NCBI RefSeq assembly: GCF_002531575.1
Contig: NZ_NWTI01000004.1
Location: 186,001 to 250,000, forward strand
Direction: 5' to 3'
DNA: 64,000 bases
From: Bradyrhizobium sp. Y36
GTDB lineage: Bacteria; Pseudomonadota; Alphaproteobacteria; Rhizobiales; Xanthobacteraceae
Positions 35,401 through 43,395 of this stretch are shown piece after piece. Below the pieces are notes generated by a model. That model did not search any database, had not been told where the DNA came from, and was given only the letters and a program-made list of their open reading frames with translations. The first letter of the stretch is position 1. Each line of letters opens with the position of its first letter. A program made the position numbers and the translations under genes.

Positions 35401-35948
35401 GGGCGGCTTCGCCGGCGTCCACGGAGCTGTCCGAAGCCGTCGCGAAAAACCTGTTCAAGCTGATGTCCTACAAGGACGAATACGAGGTCGCGCGGCTCTA
35501 CACCGACGGCAGCTTTGCCAAGAAGGTGTCGGAAAAGTTCGATGGTGACTTCACGCTGAAGTACCACCTCGCGCCGCCGATCTTCGCCAAACGCGACAAG
35601 ACGACAGGCCGACTTCAGAAACAGGAGTTCGGCGGCTGGATGCTCCACGCCTTCCGCGTTCTTGCCAGGCTCAAGTTCCTGCGGGGCGGCGCGTTCGATC
35701 CGTTCGGCGGCACCGAGGAGCGCCGGACCGAGCGCAAATTGGTTGCGGATTATCTGGCGATGATCGATCAGCGCACCGCCGGGCTGAAGGCCGAACAGAT
35801 CCCGCTGCTGGCAAGGCTCGCCCGCGTGCCGGAGACGATCCGCGGCTTCGGCCACGTCAAGGAAGCCAACGTCAAATTGGCGGCAGCCGAGAAGGCGCGG
35901 CTGGAGGCTGAGCTGGAGAACAGCCGCTTTGCGGCGGCAGCGGAGTAG
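32472..35948 (+). CDS. Indolepyruvate ferredoxin oxidoreductase, fused subunits
   Basis: A 1158-residue 2-oxoacid:ferredoxin oxidoreductase with alpha and beta/gamma parts in one chain. The N-terminal part has ALVRLPMLQRERDRLQGLNT and GFISGYRGSPLGMYD; the thiamine-diphosphate region is near residues 440-640 (FFCSGCPHN, GIGCHGMALSMP, ILYNDAVAMTGGQPAEG). A cluster motif CEGCGDCSQASNC is near residue 640, and the gamma domain follows with GIGGTGVITIGALLGMAAH. It oxidatively decarboxylates aryl-pyruvates such as indolepyruvate to acyl-CoA, reducing ferredoxin, in aromatic amino acid catabolism. It is divergent from a hotdog protein that could act on the acyl-CoA product. Confidence 0.93.
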   Translation: MTLLQVELDDKYRLESKRIFLSGTQALVRLPMLQRERDRLQGLNTGGFISGYRGSPLGMYDHALWRAKSHLQQHDIAFVPGLNEDLAATAVWGSQQVGLFPGAKVDGVFGIWYGKGPGVDRSVDALKHANAAGTSRNGGVLALAGDDHGCQSSTLAHQSEQVFAAALIPVINPATLQDYLDLGLYGFALSRFSGCWVGFKAISETVESSASIDSDPERIKIVIPDDFEMPPGGLNIRWPDPPLEAEKRLFGPKMAAVQAFARANQLDRIVLDSKPARLGIVATGKAYLDLRQALADLGITDKDAQDLGLRIYKVALTWPLDESGAKRFAEGLQDVLVVEEKRGFIEDQLMRILYNIDASKRPTVTGKRDERGAPLLPSEGELTPTIVAGAVVARLRKLGHHSPVLEQRLARLEAFDNPVTATTQIKLARTPFFCSGCPHNTSTRVPEGSRAMAGIGCHGMALSMPTRRTDLISHMGAEGVNWIGQSPFTSEKHIFQNLGDGTYTHSGLLALRAASAAGINITYKILYNDAVAMTGGQPAEGAFNVAQIAHQVWAEGVKRLAIVSDDPAKYPEGNYFPQGATIHHRRELDAVQRELRDISGLTAIIYDQTCAAEKRRRRKRGLYPDPAKRAFINELVCEGCGDCSQASNCVSVQPLETEFGRKRQIDQSNCNKDFSCVEGFCPSFVTVHGGTLKRMKTSAVDSGQLFADLPLPPARELDGPYNILVTGIGGTGVITIGALLGMAAHVDGRGCSALDFTGLSQKNGAVMSHVRIAPKPEDISAVRITTGGADVILGCDMIVSAGPSALSRAERGVTRAYINADLQPTASFVQNPDLDFEMGTMQTVLRDAIGDNNLDIIDATGIAAALMGDSIATNPFMLGFAFQKGAIPLSLEALLRAIEINGAAIEMNKLAFTWGRLAAHDMARVRSVLQFKNRAAAPTKSLDDIIATRAEFLTSYQDKAYADRYLAAVAKVRKAERAASPASTELSEAVAKNLFKLMSYKDEYEVARLYTDGSFAKKVSEKFDGDFTLKYHLAPPIFAKRDKTTGRLQKQEFGGWMLHAFRVLARLKFLRGGAFDPFGGTEERRTERKLVADYLAMIDQRTAGLKAEQIPLLARLARVPETIRGFGHVKEANVKLAAAEKARLEAELENSRFAAAAE

Positions 35949-35972
35949 CAGTTGGGCGCGAGCCTCTCTCCC

Positions 35973-36059
35973 CGTCATTGCGAGGAGCTCTTGCGACGAA
36001 GCAATCTAGACTCTTTCCACGGAGGCAGCCTGGATTGCTTCGCTACGCCCGCAATGACG
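35973..36059. repeat. Palindromic intergenic repeat, CGTCATTGCG type
   Basis: Outer arms CGTCATTGCG (35973-35982) and CGCAATGACG (36050-36059); inner arms GAAGCAATC and GATTGCTTCG also pair. This is a REP-like family that I recall as abundant in Bradyrhizobium. It lies in the 259 bp gap after the indolepyruvate oxidoreductase gene. Confidence 0.75.
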
Positions 36060-36091
36060 GTGATTGTGGGGCGCGCTCGCCCAGCACCCGG

Positions 36092-36194
36092 TGTCATCGC
36101 CCGGCTTGACCGGGCGATCCAGTACTCCGAAACAGCTGTGGTTGAATCGATAGGCCGCGGCGTACTGGATGTACCGCCTTCGCGGGGCATGACA
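36092..36194. repeat. Palindromic intergenic repeat, TGTCATCGCCCGG type
   Basis: Arms TGTCATCGCCCGGC-type sequence at 36092 and GCGGGGCATGACA ending at 36194, with inner blocks ATCCAGTA (36118-36125) and TACTGGAT on the other side. It is a second family placed 32 bases after the CGTCATTGCG type, between convergent genes. Confidence 0.7.
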
Positions 36195-36207
36195 GTGGTG
36201 GTGATGG

Positions 36208-37938
36208 CTAGACGGGAGTTCCTGCGACCACAGGCGTCGTCGCCGTCACGCCACCCTCCGCCAGATGCCGCCCCGCGATATACCCGAACGTCAGCGCCGG
36301 CCCGAGCGTGATACCGGGCCCCGGATAATTCCCGTTCATGATCGAGCCCATGTCGTTGCCGCAGGCATAGAGGCCGGCGACCGGCGTGCCGTCCGCGCGC
36401 AGCACGCGTCCTTGCGCATCGGCCTTCATGCCGATGGCGGTGCCGAGATCGGCTGGGTAGATGCGCATCGCGAAGAACGGGGCGCGGAGGATCGGCGCGA
36501 CGCAGGGGTTGGGCTTGTGGCTGATATCGCCGAGATGCCGCTGATAGATGGTGCTGCCGCGGCCGAACTCGGGATCGCGCCCCTCCTTTGCGCCCTCGTT
36601 GTAGCTCGCGAGCGTCGCCGTCAGCGCGGACGGCTTGATACCGATCTTGGCCGCCAACTGCGCAATGTCAGCCGCCTCGACCAGTTCGCCGCTCATCACA
36701 TGGCGCCGCACATTCCACGTGAACGGCTTGATGCGGCCGAGGCCGTAAGCCCACAGGAACGGACGGTCGCAGATCAGATAGAACGGCCGATCCGGCTCGC
36801 CCTGGCCATCGCGCAGCATGCCGAGCACGAACTCGTGGTACGACAGCGCCTCGTTGACGAAGCGCCGCCCGGCCGCGTTGACGGCGATCACACCGGGCTT
36901 GGCGCGGTCGGTCACCGTATGCGGGAAAACGCCACGGCTGCCATCGGCCCTGGGGAATAGCGAGGCCGGCACCCAATAGGCCGGGCAGGTCGCCTCGGTG
37001 TTGAGTGCGGCGCCGGCTGTGGCTCCAAGGCGAAGCCCATCGCCGGTGCATGCCGCATTCGTCGCAGAGACATGTCCGGCCGCAGGTGGGAAGAAACGCT
37101 TGCGCAGTGACATATCGTGCGAGAAACCGCCAGTCGCGAGCACCACACCGCGGCGCGCGGCGATCACGCGGTCACGGGCGCCGTGGCGGATCACCACGCC
37201 GGCGACGCGGTCGCCCTGCATCGACAAGTTCTCGACATCCGCGCTGAAGAGGATCTCGACCTGACGGGCCAGCAGCGAGGCATAGAGCCGCGCGGCGAGC
37301 GCATTGCCGAGATGCAGCGTCGTCCCGCGGGGGCTGCGCAGCCGTTGCAAAGCGTATGAGGACACCAGCCGCGCCGCGCGCAAGGTCGAGCGCAGAGATT
37401 TTCCGACGCGCCGCAAGTGCGGAATATCAAGACGATTGACCATCATCCCGCCGAACAGCGTGAACTCAGGCAACGGCGCGCGCAGCCGCGCAAACCCCTT
37501 GCCCAGCCGCGTGCCGTCGAACGCCACCGGCTCCAGCACCCGCCCGCCCGATGTCGCGCCCAATCGCTCAGGGTAATAGTCCGGATAGGCCTTTACCGGC
37601 TGGAGCCGCACCTCGGTGTTGGCCTCGAGCCAGGAGATCGCCTCCGGCCCGCGCGCGAGGAAGGCGGCGCGCAGACCCGCGTTGGCGGCCTCGGGCACCG
37701 TGCTCGAGAGATAGCGGACGGCATCCGTGACGCTGTCCGACAGCCCCGCCTCCTTCATCTTGGGATTGGCAGGGATCCAGACCATCCCGCCGGACCAGGC
37801 CGTGGTGCCTCCGACAAAGGCCGTCTTCTCGATCATCAGCACGCGCAAGCCTTCGGCGGCGGCGACCGCCGCGGCCGTCATGCCGCCGGCGCCGGCGCCG
37901 ATGACAACGACGTCGTAGGTCTCGTGTGCCGGCATCAT
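36208..37938 (-). CDS. FAD-dependent oxidoreductase, 3-ketosteroid delta1-dehydrogenase/fumarate reductase type
   Basis: A 576-residue FAD_binding_2 protein. The dinucleotide motif VVVIGAGAGGMTAAAVAAAEG is at residues 10-30, followed by MIEKTAFVGGTTAWSGGMVWIP, the pattern of KstD-like enzymes. The C-terminal FAD contacts are in GLYACGNDMGSIMNGNYPGPGITLG. Such enzymes dehydrogenate steroid or other ring ketones, or reduce enoates. The substrate is not clear; no steroid catabolic genes are near. No signal peptide. It may be followed on the same strand after a repeat region by nothing else, so it ends its unit. Confidence 0.88.
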   Translation of the reverse strand: MMPAHETYDVVVIGAGAGGMTAAAVAAAEGLRVLMIEKTAFVGGTTAWSGGMVWIPANPKMKEAGLSDSVTDAVRYLSSTVPEAANAGLRAAFLARGPEAISWLEANTEVRLQPVKAYPDYYPERLGATSGGRVLEPVAFDGTRLGKGFARLRAPLPEFTLFGGMMVNRLDIPHLRRVGKSLRSTLRAARLVSSYALQRLRSPRGTTLHLGNALAARLYASLLARQVEILFSADVENLSMQGDRVAGVVIRHGARDRVIAARRGVVLATGGFSHDMSLRKRFFPPAAGHVSATNAACTGDGLRLGATAGAALNTEATCPAYWVPASLFPRADGSRGVFPHTVTDRAKPGVIAVNAAGRRFVNEALSYHEFVLGMLRDGQGEPDRPFYLICDRPFLWAYGLGRIKPFTWNVRRHVMSGELVEAADIAQLAAKIGIKPSALTATLASYNEGAKEGRDPEFGRGSTIYQRHLGDISHKPNPCVAPILRAPFFAMRIYPADLGTAIGMKADAQGRVLRADGTPVAGLYACGNDMGSIMNGNYPGPGITLGPALTFGYIAGRHLAEGGVTATTPVVAGTPV

Positions 37939-37996
37939 GCGGCAAGTATCCGTAGGCGAGGCATGACACCGTCATACCCCGCCCACGGGCTCGCAG

Positions 37997-39016
37997 CTAG
38001 CGGGCGGGCTTGCGTTCCATCGGATCGATGTCGATCGCCCGCAGCCGGCCGAGCCGCAGCACGTCCATGGACAGCCGCCGGCCGATGCGGTCGCGGTCGA
38101 GCACGCGGATCAGATCGTCGACGCCATTGATCTCGACGCCGTCCAGCCTGATCACGACGTCACCGGGCAGCAGACCAGCCTTGGCCGCCGGGCCATCGGG
38201 CTCGATCTGCATGAGCAGCGCGCCCATCTTGTTCTCGACGCCGGCCAGCACCGCATGCCGCCGCGGGACCGGCGCGGTCTGCCCGGCAACGCCGATATAG
38301 GCACGGCGGACATAGCCGTGACGGATGATCTCCGAGAGCACGAATTGCGCAGTGTTGCTGGCAACCGCAAAGCAGATGCCCTGCGCACCGTTGATGATGG
38401 CCGTGTTGATGCCGATCACCTCGGCATTCGACGACAGCAAGGGCCCGCCGGAATTGCCGGGATTGAGTGCGGCATCGGTCTGGATCACGTCCTCGATGGT
38501 GCGCCCGCTGACCGAGCGGATCGAGCGGCCGAGGGCCGAGACTACACCCGCGGTCACGGTCGATTCGAAGCCGAGCGGATTGCCGATCGCGATCACCAAC
38601 TGGCCACGACGCAACGTCTTGGAATTGCCGAGCGCAGCATAAGGCAGATGCCGCACGCCGTTGGCGCGCAGCAGTGCAAGATCGGTGTCGGGATCGACGC
38701 CGAGCACCTGGGCCTCGCCGACATGGCCCTCGACATCGCGCAGCCGGATCTCCTTGGATGTGCCGACCACGTGGCTGTTGGTGAGGACGAGGCCATCAGG
38801 CGAGATCACGATGCCTGAACCGAGCCCGCCGCGCTCACGGCCGTTCGGCACCTTTGGACCCGTCTCGACACGCACGACCGCAGGACCGACGCGGTCGGTC
38901 ACGTCGATCACGGCGTTGGAATAGGCGTCCAGCAGCGCCCGGTCGTCGACCGGGGCAGACGGGCCTGTTCGCGATGACGGCGCGTCATCGACGATATCCG
39001 AGGTAAAATCCAGCAT
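37997..39016 (-). CDS. HtrA/DegP-like trypsin-fold serine protease with one PDZ domain, no signal peptide
   Basis: A 339-residue protease. The triad is His82 (LTNSHVVG), Asp112 (DPDTDLALL) and Ser189 (NPGNSGGPLL). A single PDZ domain covers about residues 235-325 (PDGPAAKAGLLPGDVVIRLDG). The N-terminus (MLDFTSDIVDDAPSS) is acidic and hydrophilic with no signal peptide or anchor, so it would be cytoplasmic unless translation starts further upstream, where the frame is open but has no hydrophobic segment. HtrA-type proteases degrade or refold damaged proteins. The start has AAGGACT upstream. It lies 58 bases before the KstD-like gene on the same strand. Confidence 0.9.
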   Translation of the reverse strand: MLDFTSDIVDDAPSSRTGPSAPVDDRALLDAYSNAVIDVTDRVGPAVVRVETGPKVPNGRERGGLGSGIVISPDGLVLTNSHVVGTSKEIRLRDVEGHVGEAQVLGVDPDTDLALLRANGVRHLPYAALGNSKTLRRGQLVIAIGNPLGFESTVTAGVVSALGRSIRSVSGRTIEDVIQTDAALNPGNSGGPLLSSNAEVIGINTAIINGAQGICFAVASNTAQFVLSEIIRHGYVRRAYIGVAGQTAPVPRRHAVLAGVENKMGALLMQIEPDGPAAKAGLLPGDVVIRLDGVEINGVDDLIRVLDRDRIGRRLSMDVLRLGRLRAIDIDPMERKPAR

Positions 39017-39108
39017 GGCAAGAGTCCTTGAAGGCTCACACAGATGGTGGCCTGTCGCCTGGCGCGCAAGGTGCCTGCCGGATGCGCAGGGCTGAACTGC
39101 CCAGGTGG

Positions 39109-39555
39109 CTAGGGCGCCCGCCTCAGCGTGCCGCCCCTCGCCTTCACCGGATCGAGCAGCGACCAGTCGCCATCCGGGAGCACATGGCCCTTGGGGAACG
39201 GCGCGCGCAGCTCGAGCCCGAGCGAGCGCAGCACCCGGTCGTCCCGATAGTAGCATTGCAGGACGACCCGAACGAGCGTCGCGGCAGCCGCGCCGCCCAC
39301 CTTACGGAACTCCTGTGCTACCGCCTCGCGCCTGTTGGCATCGAGCTCGGCGAACGGCCCTCCGGCAAGCCGCGCCAAATGATCCAGTGCCGCCGCCACC
39401 AATTTGGTGTCACGGCCGAGCGTTGCGAGCATGTCGGCCTGGATTGCGGGATCGTCGGCGCCCGGCACCTTGTACGCGTCGCTGGCAGGGACGATCATCG
39501 CGGCGATGGTGCGGAGGTCGTCGCGCTGGGTACGCGTGAGATTGTCTGCGGACAT
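39109..39555 (-). CDS. Small GMC-oxidoreductase partner, gluconate 2-dehydrogenase subunit 3-like
   Basis: A 148-residue helical protein starting MSADNLTRTQRDDLRTIAAMIVPASDAYKVPG. The LRTIAAMIVPASD pattern resembles the small subunit of flavin-dependent gluconate/sugar dehydrogenases, which assists maturation or export of the catalytic subunit. It starts seven bases after the GMC oxidoreductase gene, which supports that role. Unlike typical subunit 3 it shows no twin-arginine signal. I am not certain of the family. Confidence 0.65.
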   Translation of the reverse strand: MSADNLTRTQRDDLRTIAAMIVPASDAYKVPGADDPAIQADMLATLGRDTKLVAAALDHLARLAGGPFAELDANRREAVAQEFRKVGGAAAATLVRVVLQCYYRDDRVLRSLGLELRAPFPKGHVLPDGDWSLLDPVKARGGTLRRAP

Positions 39556-39562
39556 GACGGCC

Positions 39563-41161
39563 TCAGTCGAACAGATTGGCGAGGCGCTGCTTCATCTGGT
39601 CGGCGATGTAGAGCGCAAGGGCCTGGATGGTGGAGGTCGGGTTCACGCCACCCGAGGTGACGAAGATGCTGCCGTCGACGATGAAGAGGTTCTTCACGTC
39701 ATGCGCGCGGCCCCATTCGTTGACGACGGACCGATTGGGATCGGTGCCCATCCGCGCGGTGCCGAGCAGGTGCCAGCCACCCCAGGGGATCGGCGAGTTG
39801 ATGCAGATGTCGGTCGCGCCTGCCGTTTCCAGAACCTCCCGGCCGCGCGCCAGCGCGTGCTCCATCATCTTCCGGCTGTTCTCGCTGATGGTGTAGTCGA
39901 TCTTCGGCGCGGGAATGCCGTGGCTGTCCTTCAGGACGGGATCGAGCGTGACTTGATTATGCTCCTCCGGCAAATCCTCGCAGATCGCGGAGAAGCCGAG
40001 CCGATGGCCGTTGAGCTTGCGGAAGACGCGATGATGATCCTCGCCCCACGGCAAGATACCCTTCTGCTCGCTGACGACGGCCTCGAACACCGGACCTGCG
40101 CCGCGCACGAACTGGACGCCATAGCCGCGGACGAAGCCGCGCGACAGGTCCGTGTCGTACCACTCCTTGCTCCACAGGCAGGTCGGCGGCGCGCGGTTGC
40201 TATCGGTCGGCTCCTCCACATAGCCGTAGATCTGCGCATAGGGGTGGAACATCAAGTTCTTGCCGACGAGGCCGGATGAATTGGCAAGGCCGTTCGGGAA
40301 GCGGTTGGATTTCGAGTTCAGCAGCAGGCGCGGCGTACCGACGCCGTTGCAGGCGATGATGACGACATGCGCGGGCTGAAACTGCTCGACGCCGTCCTTG
40401 TCGTAATAGACCACGCCCGAGGCCATGCCGTTCTCGTCGGTGGTGATCTCGCGCACCCGGCAATGCGTGCGCAGCTCGACGCCGGCGCGGATCGCGTGCG
40501 GCCAATAGGTGATGTCGGTGGAGGATTTCGCGCCTTGCGCGCAGGCCGGCGTGCAATGGCCGAGATTGATGCAGCGCGCCCGGCCCTCGTAGTCCATGGT
40601 CGCGACCGTCGTGTCCGACGGCCACCAGTGCCAGCCGAGCTTGTTCATGGCCTTGCCGACGATGGCGCCGGACAATCCCATCGGCTGCTGCGGCATCGGC
40701 GGATGCGTCAGCGGCGAGAGCGGATCGCCCGAGAGCCCCGACGTGCCCATTATGCGGTCGTTCTCCTCGAAGAACGGCGTCAGCGCGTCGTAGTCGATCG
40801 GCCAGTCGTCCGCGACGCCATCGAGCGTTTTGACCTTGAAATCGGAAGGATGCAGCCGCGGCCAGTGCGCGGTGTACATCACGGTCGAGCCACCGACGGC
40901 GTTGTAGTTGACGACCTTGATCGGCGAATTGTCGTCGTTGATCGGGTAGTCCTCGGGCCGGCCGCGGACGTTCGGGCTCGACGACCACTCGCCGTAGAAC
41001 TTGGCCTCCCAGTCCCGGCCCGTGCTTGGATATTCCGCCGGGTTCATCCAGCCGCCCTGCTCCAGGCAGAGGATGTGCATCTTGGTCTCGGCCAGCGACC
41101 ACGCCACCGCCGCGCCCGAAGCGCCGGCGCCGATGATCAGGACGTCCACGGGGTCTTTCAT
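39563..41161 (-). CDS. GMC-family FAD oxidoreductase
   Basis: A 532-residue flavoprotein. The FAD Rossmann motif VDVLIIGAGASGAAVAWSLAE is at residues 5-25, followed by LCLEQGGW. GMC signatures NAVGGSTVMYTAHWPRL and NSPIPWGGWHLLGTARMGTD are present. The C-terminal segment NLFIVDGSIFVTSGGVNPTSTIQALAL carries the Asn of the active site; the usual catalytic His is represented in GGWHLLG. It oxidises an alcohol, sugar or polyol. The ATG has GGGAGGAAG upstream. No cytochrome subunit gene is adjacent, so the electron acceptor is unknown. It is the first gene of a pair with the small partner. Confidence 0.9.
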   Translation of the reverse strand: MKDPVDVLIIGAGASGAAVAWSLAETKMHILCLEQGGWMNPAEYPSTGRDWEAKFYGEWSSSPNVRGRPEDYPINDDNSPIKVVNYNAVGGSTVMYTAHWPRLHPSDFKVKTLDGVADDWPIDYDALTPFFEENDRIMGTSGLSGDPLSPLTHPPMPQQPMGLSGAIVGKAMNKLGWHWWPSDTTVATMDYEGRARCINLGHCTPACAQGAKSSTDITYWPHAIRAGVELRTHCRVREITTDENGMASGVVYYDKDGVEQFQPAHVVIIACNGVGTPRLLLNSKSNRFPNGLANSSGLVGKNLMFHPYAQIYGYVEEPTDSNRAPPTCLWSKEWYDTDLSRGFVRGYGVQFVRGAGPVFEAVVSEQKGILPWGEDHHRVFRKLNGHRLGFSAICEDLPEEHNQVTLDPVLKDSHGIPAPKIDYTISENSRKMMEHALARGREVLETAGATDICINSPIPWGGWHLLGTARMGTDPNRSVVNEWGRAHDVKNLFIVDGSIFVTSGGVNPTSTIQALALYIADQMKQRLANLFD

Positions 41162-41361
41162 CGTAACTCTTCCTCCCGCCCTCGCCGCTTTCCGGGCGAT
41201 TCGGCCTTTCGCATTCCACGAGGCCGCCAAACGATAGGATCAGAGCTGCGGCCGAGTAAAGCCGTGAGGCCGGAATGTCGCACTTCGCAGGGCGCAGACC
41301 ATTGGTATCGACACATCCGGATGCTAGGAACAAGCGACCGAGCCATCGATAGCGAGACCTT

Positions 41362-42150
41362 ATGTCCTTCCGAAATTTCTTTGCCGACGCCCGCGCCTTT
41401 GCGCTCGTTTTGCTTTTCGCCCTGTCTGGCATTGCGGGCACTTCGAGCCCGGCCTCCGCGCTGACCGCTGCCGCAACCGTCCGCGACGGCAACTCCATCC
41501 AGCTTGGCGACGTCACCTACCGGCTCGACGGTGTCGACGCGCCCGAGCTGGACCAGGTCTGCATCGACGATCACGCCGATCCCTGGACCTGCGGTATCGA
41601 GGCCCGCGACCAGCTGGCGAAGCTGATCAACAAGCGCTCGGTGCGCTGTGACGATGTCGGGCCGGAAAAGAGCTTCGGCAAGCGCCATCGCGCCATCTGC
41701 ACGGCCGAGGGCGACAAGGCGACCTTGAACGAGCAGCTGGTCAAGCTCGGATTTGCCGTCGCGCGGGAGCCGATCAAGGCGAACGTCAAGCCGGCGGCGG
41801 GCGAAGCCAAGACGGCTTCGGCCGGACTCTGGAAGGGCTGCTTTGCTGCACCGCAAGACTTTCGCAGTGGCAAGAAGGACGGCGCCCTCCTCGGCGCTGC
41901 CTGCCGCCAGGACCGCGACAAGGAAATTCGAGCCGTGCTCTTCCCGGAGGAGCTGACGATGCCGCCGAGATGCAGCATCAAGGGCAAGCTTGCAGTGCGC
42001 GCCCGCGTCACCGGCAATATCGGCATCTATCATTTGCGGGGTTGCCCGAGCTACCCCGCCACCACCAAGCCGGACCGCTGGTTCTGCTCGGAGGACGATG
42101 CCCAGGCCGCCGGATTCCGGAAGGCCTATAATTGCCGCCGGCCGAAGTGA
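41362..42150 (+). CDS. Secreted thermonuclease-like (SNase fold) protein
   Basis: A 262-residue protein with an N-terminal signal ([22 protein letters not shown]). The staphylococcal nuclease fold covers residues 34-170: [24 protein letters not shown], an internal [17 protein letters not shown] and [14 protein letters not shown]. The typical catalytic Arg of GVDAPE-x-R nucleases is not obvious, so activity is uncertain. Six or more cysteines suggest disulfides. The last 80 residues ([27 protein letters not shown]) form an extra domain found after such nucleases, containing a YHLRGCPSY motif. A hairpin terminator follows at 42326. Confidence 0.82.
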   Translation: MSFRNFFADARAFALVLLFALSGIAGTSSPASALTAAATVRDGNSIQLGDVTYRLDGVDAPELDQVCIDDHADPWTCGIEARDQLAKLINKRSVRCDDVGPEKSFGKRHRAICTAEGDKATLNEQLVKLGFAVAREPIKANVKPAAGEAKTASAGLWKGCFAAPQDFRSGKKDGALLGAACRQDRDKEIRAVLFPEELTMPPRCSIKGKLAVRARVTGNIGIYHLRGCPSYPATTKPDRWFCSEDDAQAAGFRKAYNCRRPK

Positions 42151-42241
42151 ACTTGGTCGTTCACGCATCCGTGAGTGGTAGTTCGGGACCGTATTGATCC
42201 GGAATTGAACTTCGTCGGGAGTTGCTGCATTTCTATGCGTA

Positions 42242-42255
42242 CGCAAGCGCTTGCG
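42242..42255. other. Perfect 14-base palindrome in the gap after the nuclease gene
   Basis: CGCAAGCGCTTGCG reads the same on both strands and sits in a run of related GCGTACGC/GCGCATGCG words. It lies between the thermonuclease stop and the cyoD stop, so it is not in a promoter; its function is unknown. Confidence 0.4.
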
Positions 42256-42325
42256 CATGCGTTTCCTTGGCAGCAATCCGGCCTCGGCCGATTGCCTTGC
42301 TTGGGCGTTTCCTCCCTAGACTTGG

Positions 42326-42358
42326 GCCGCTTGTCACCACAAGCGGCTCTTCTTTTTT
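42326..42358 (+). terminator. Rho-independent terminator after the thermonuclease-like gene
   Basis: Arms GCCGCTTGT (42326-42334) and ACAAGCGGC (42339-42347), a four-base loop, then TCTTCTTTTTT. It precedes the convergent cyo operon stop by 12 bases. Confidence 0.8.
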
Positions 42359-42370
42359 GTGCCGGTTCAA

Positions 42371-42757
42371 TCACTGCATCCGCATGATCTGGTCCATCGG
42401 CGGCATGTTGGCATTCAGATGCGCCATGATCCAGACCGTGCCGCCGACCACGAGAAAGACCACCAGAAGGCCGAAGGCCAGCGCCAGCACGTTGTTGGTG
42501 TTGTCCGGACCGGTGGTGATGTGCAGGAAGAACACCAGATGCACGCCCATCTGCGCGATCGCGAGCACAATCAGCGCGACGGGAATCGAGGGCTGCCAGA
42601 CCAGATCGGTGCCGGCGATGAAGAACGACGTCGCCGTGAGCAGCAGCGCAAGCGCCAGCCCGACGACGTAGCCGAGGATACGGACCCCGACACTATGTTG
42701 CTCTTCGTCGCCCGGTGCGAGGTCATGTTCGGCATGCATATGCGTCTGGTCGCTCAT
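42371..42757 (-). CDS. cyoD: Cytochrome o ubiquinol oxidase subunit IV
   Basis: A 128-residue membrane protein with three helices: ILGYVVGLALALLLTATSFFI, IPVALIVLAIAQMGVHLVFFLHI and VLALAFGLLVVFLVVGGTVWIMAHL. It matches CyoD/QoxD. The ATG overlaps the cyoC stop by four bases (ATGA), so translation is coupled. Its His-rich N-terminus (SDQTHMHAEHD) is longer than the Escherichia coli form. It is the last gene of the operon; no cyoE haem O synthase gene follows in this window. Confidence 0.92.
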   Translation of the reverse strand: MSDQTHMHAEHDLAPGDEEQHSVGVRILGYVVGLALALLLTATSFFIAGTDLVWQPSIPVALIVLAIAQMGVHLVFFLHITTGPDNTNNVLALAFGLLVVFLVVGGTVWIMAHLNANMPPMDQIMRMQ

Positions 42758-43395
42758 ACGCCACTCCCAAGCAGGTAGACGACGGAGAAGACCCCGACCC
42801 AGATGATGTCGAGCGCATGCCAGAACAGCGCAAAACACATCATCCGGCGCAAGACGTCGGCGCGAAAGCCCTTCGCGAACACCTGGGCCATCATGGTGAG
42901 GAGCCACAGCACGCCGGCGGTGACATGAAGTCCGTGGCAGCCGACCAGCGAGAAGAACGCGGTGAGGAACGCGCTACGCGACGGGCCGTAGCCGCGCGCG
43001 ACGAGGTCGGCGAATTCGCGGAACTCGATAACGAGGAAGATCACGCCCAGCACGCAGGTCACGGCCATGCCGAGATAGAACCAGAAACGGTTGCGGACGT
43101 CGGCGGCAATGCTCGCCATGCCGCAGGTGAAGCTCGACAGCAGCAGGCAGACCGTCTCGATCGCGACATTCCCCTGCTCGAAAATCTCCGAGCCTTTCGG
43201 GCCGCCGGCGGTTTGGCCGGACAGCACCGCATAGGCGGCGAAGAAGCAGGAGAACATCACGATGTCGGAGAGCAGGAACACCCAGAAGCCGTAGGCGGTG
43301 ACGATCCGCTTCGATGCAGGCCCGGGATGCTCGATCACGACGCCGATGTGATGAGGATCGGCACGCGCACGGCCGGCGGTTGCGGTCATCGACAT
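42754..43395 (-). CDS. cyoC: Cytochrome o ubiquinol oxidase subunit III
   Basis: A 213-residue subunit of the haem-copper oxidase superfamily with five helices, starting FWVFLLSDIVMFSCFFAAYAVL. The family Glu is in IEFREFADLV, and FFSLVGCHGLHVTAGVLWLL and FHWH-like FALFWHALDIIWV follow. It supports subunit I stability. Its start shares one base with the cyoB stop and its end overlaps cyoD by four bases. Confidence 0.94.
   Translation of the reverse strand: MSMTATAGRARADPHHIGVVIEHPGPASKRIVTAYGFWVFLLSDIVMFSCFFAAYAVLSGQTAGGPKGSEIFEQGNVAIETVCLLLSSFTCGMASIAADVRNRFWFYLGMAVTCVLGVIFLVIEFREFADLVARGYGPSRSAFLTAFFSLVGCHGLHVTAGVLWLLTMMAQVFAKGFRADVLRRMMCFALFWHALDIIWVGVFSVVYLLGSGV

Noticed and set aside
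33288..35978. Minus-strand open frame of 896 codons opposite the indolepyruvate oxidoreductase
   Set aside because: Composition is that of an antisense shadow; the plus-strand protein has all family motifs.
42181..42215. TTGATCC...TTGAA considered as a FixK box
   Set aside because: The second half-site is TTGA rather than TCAA, so it is not an inverted repeat.
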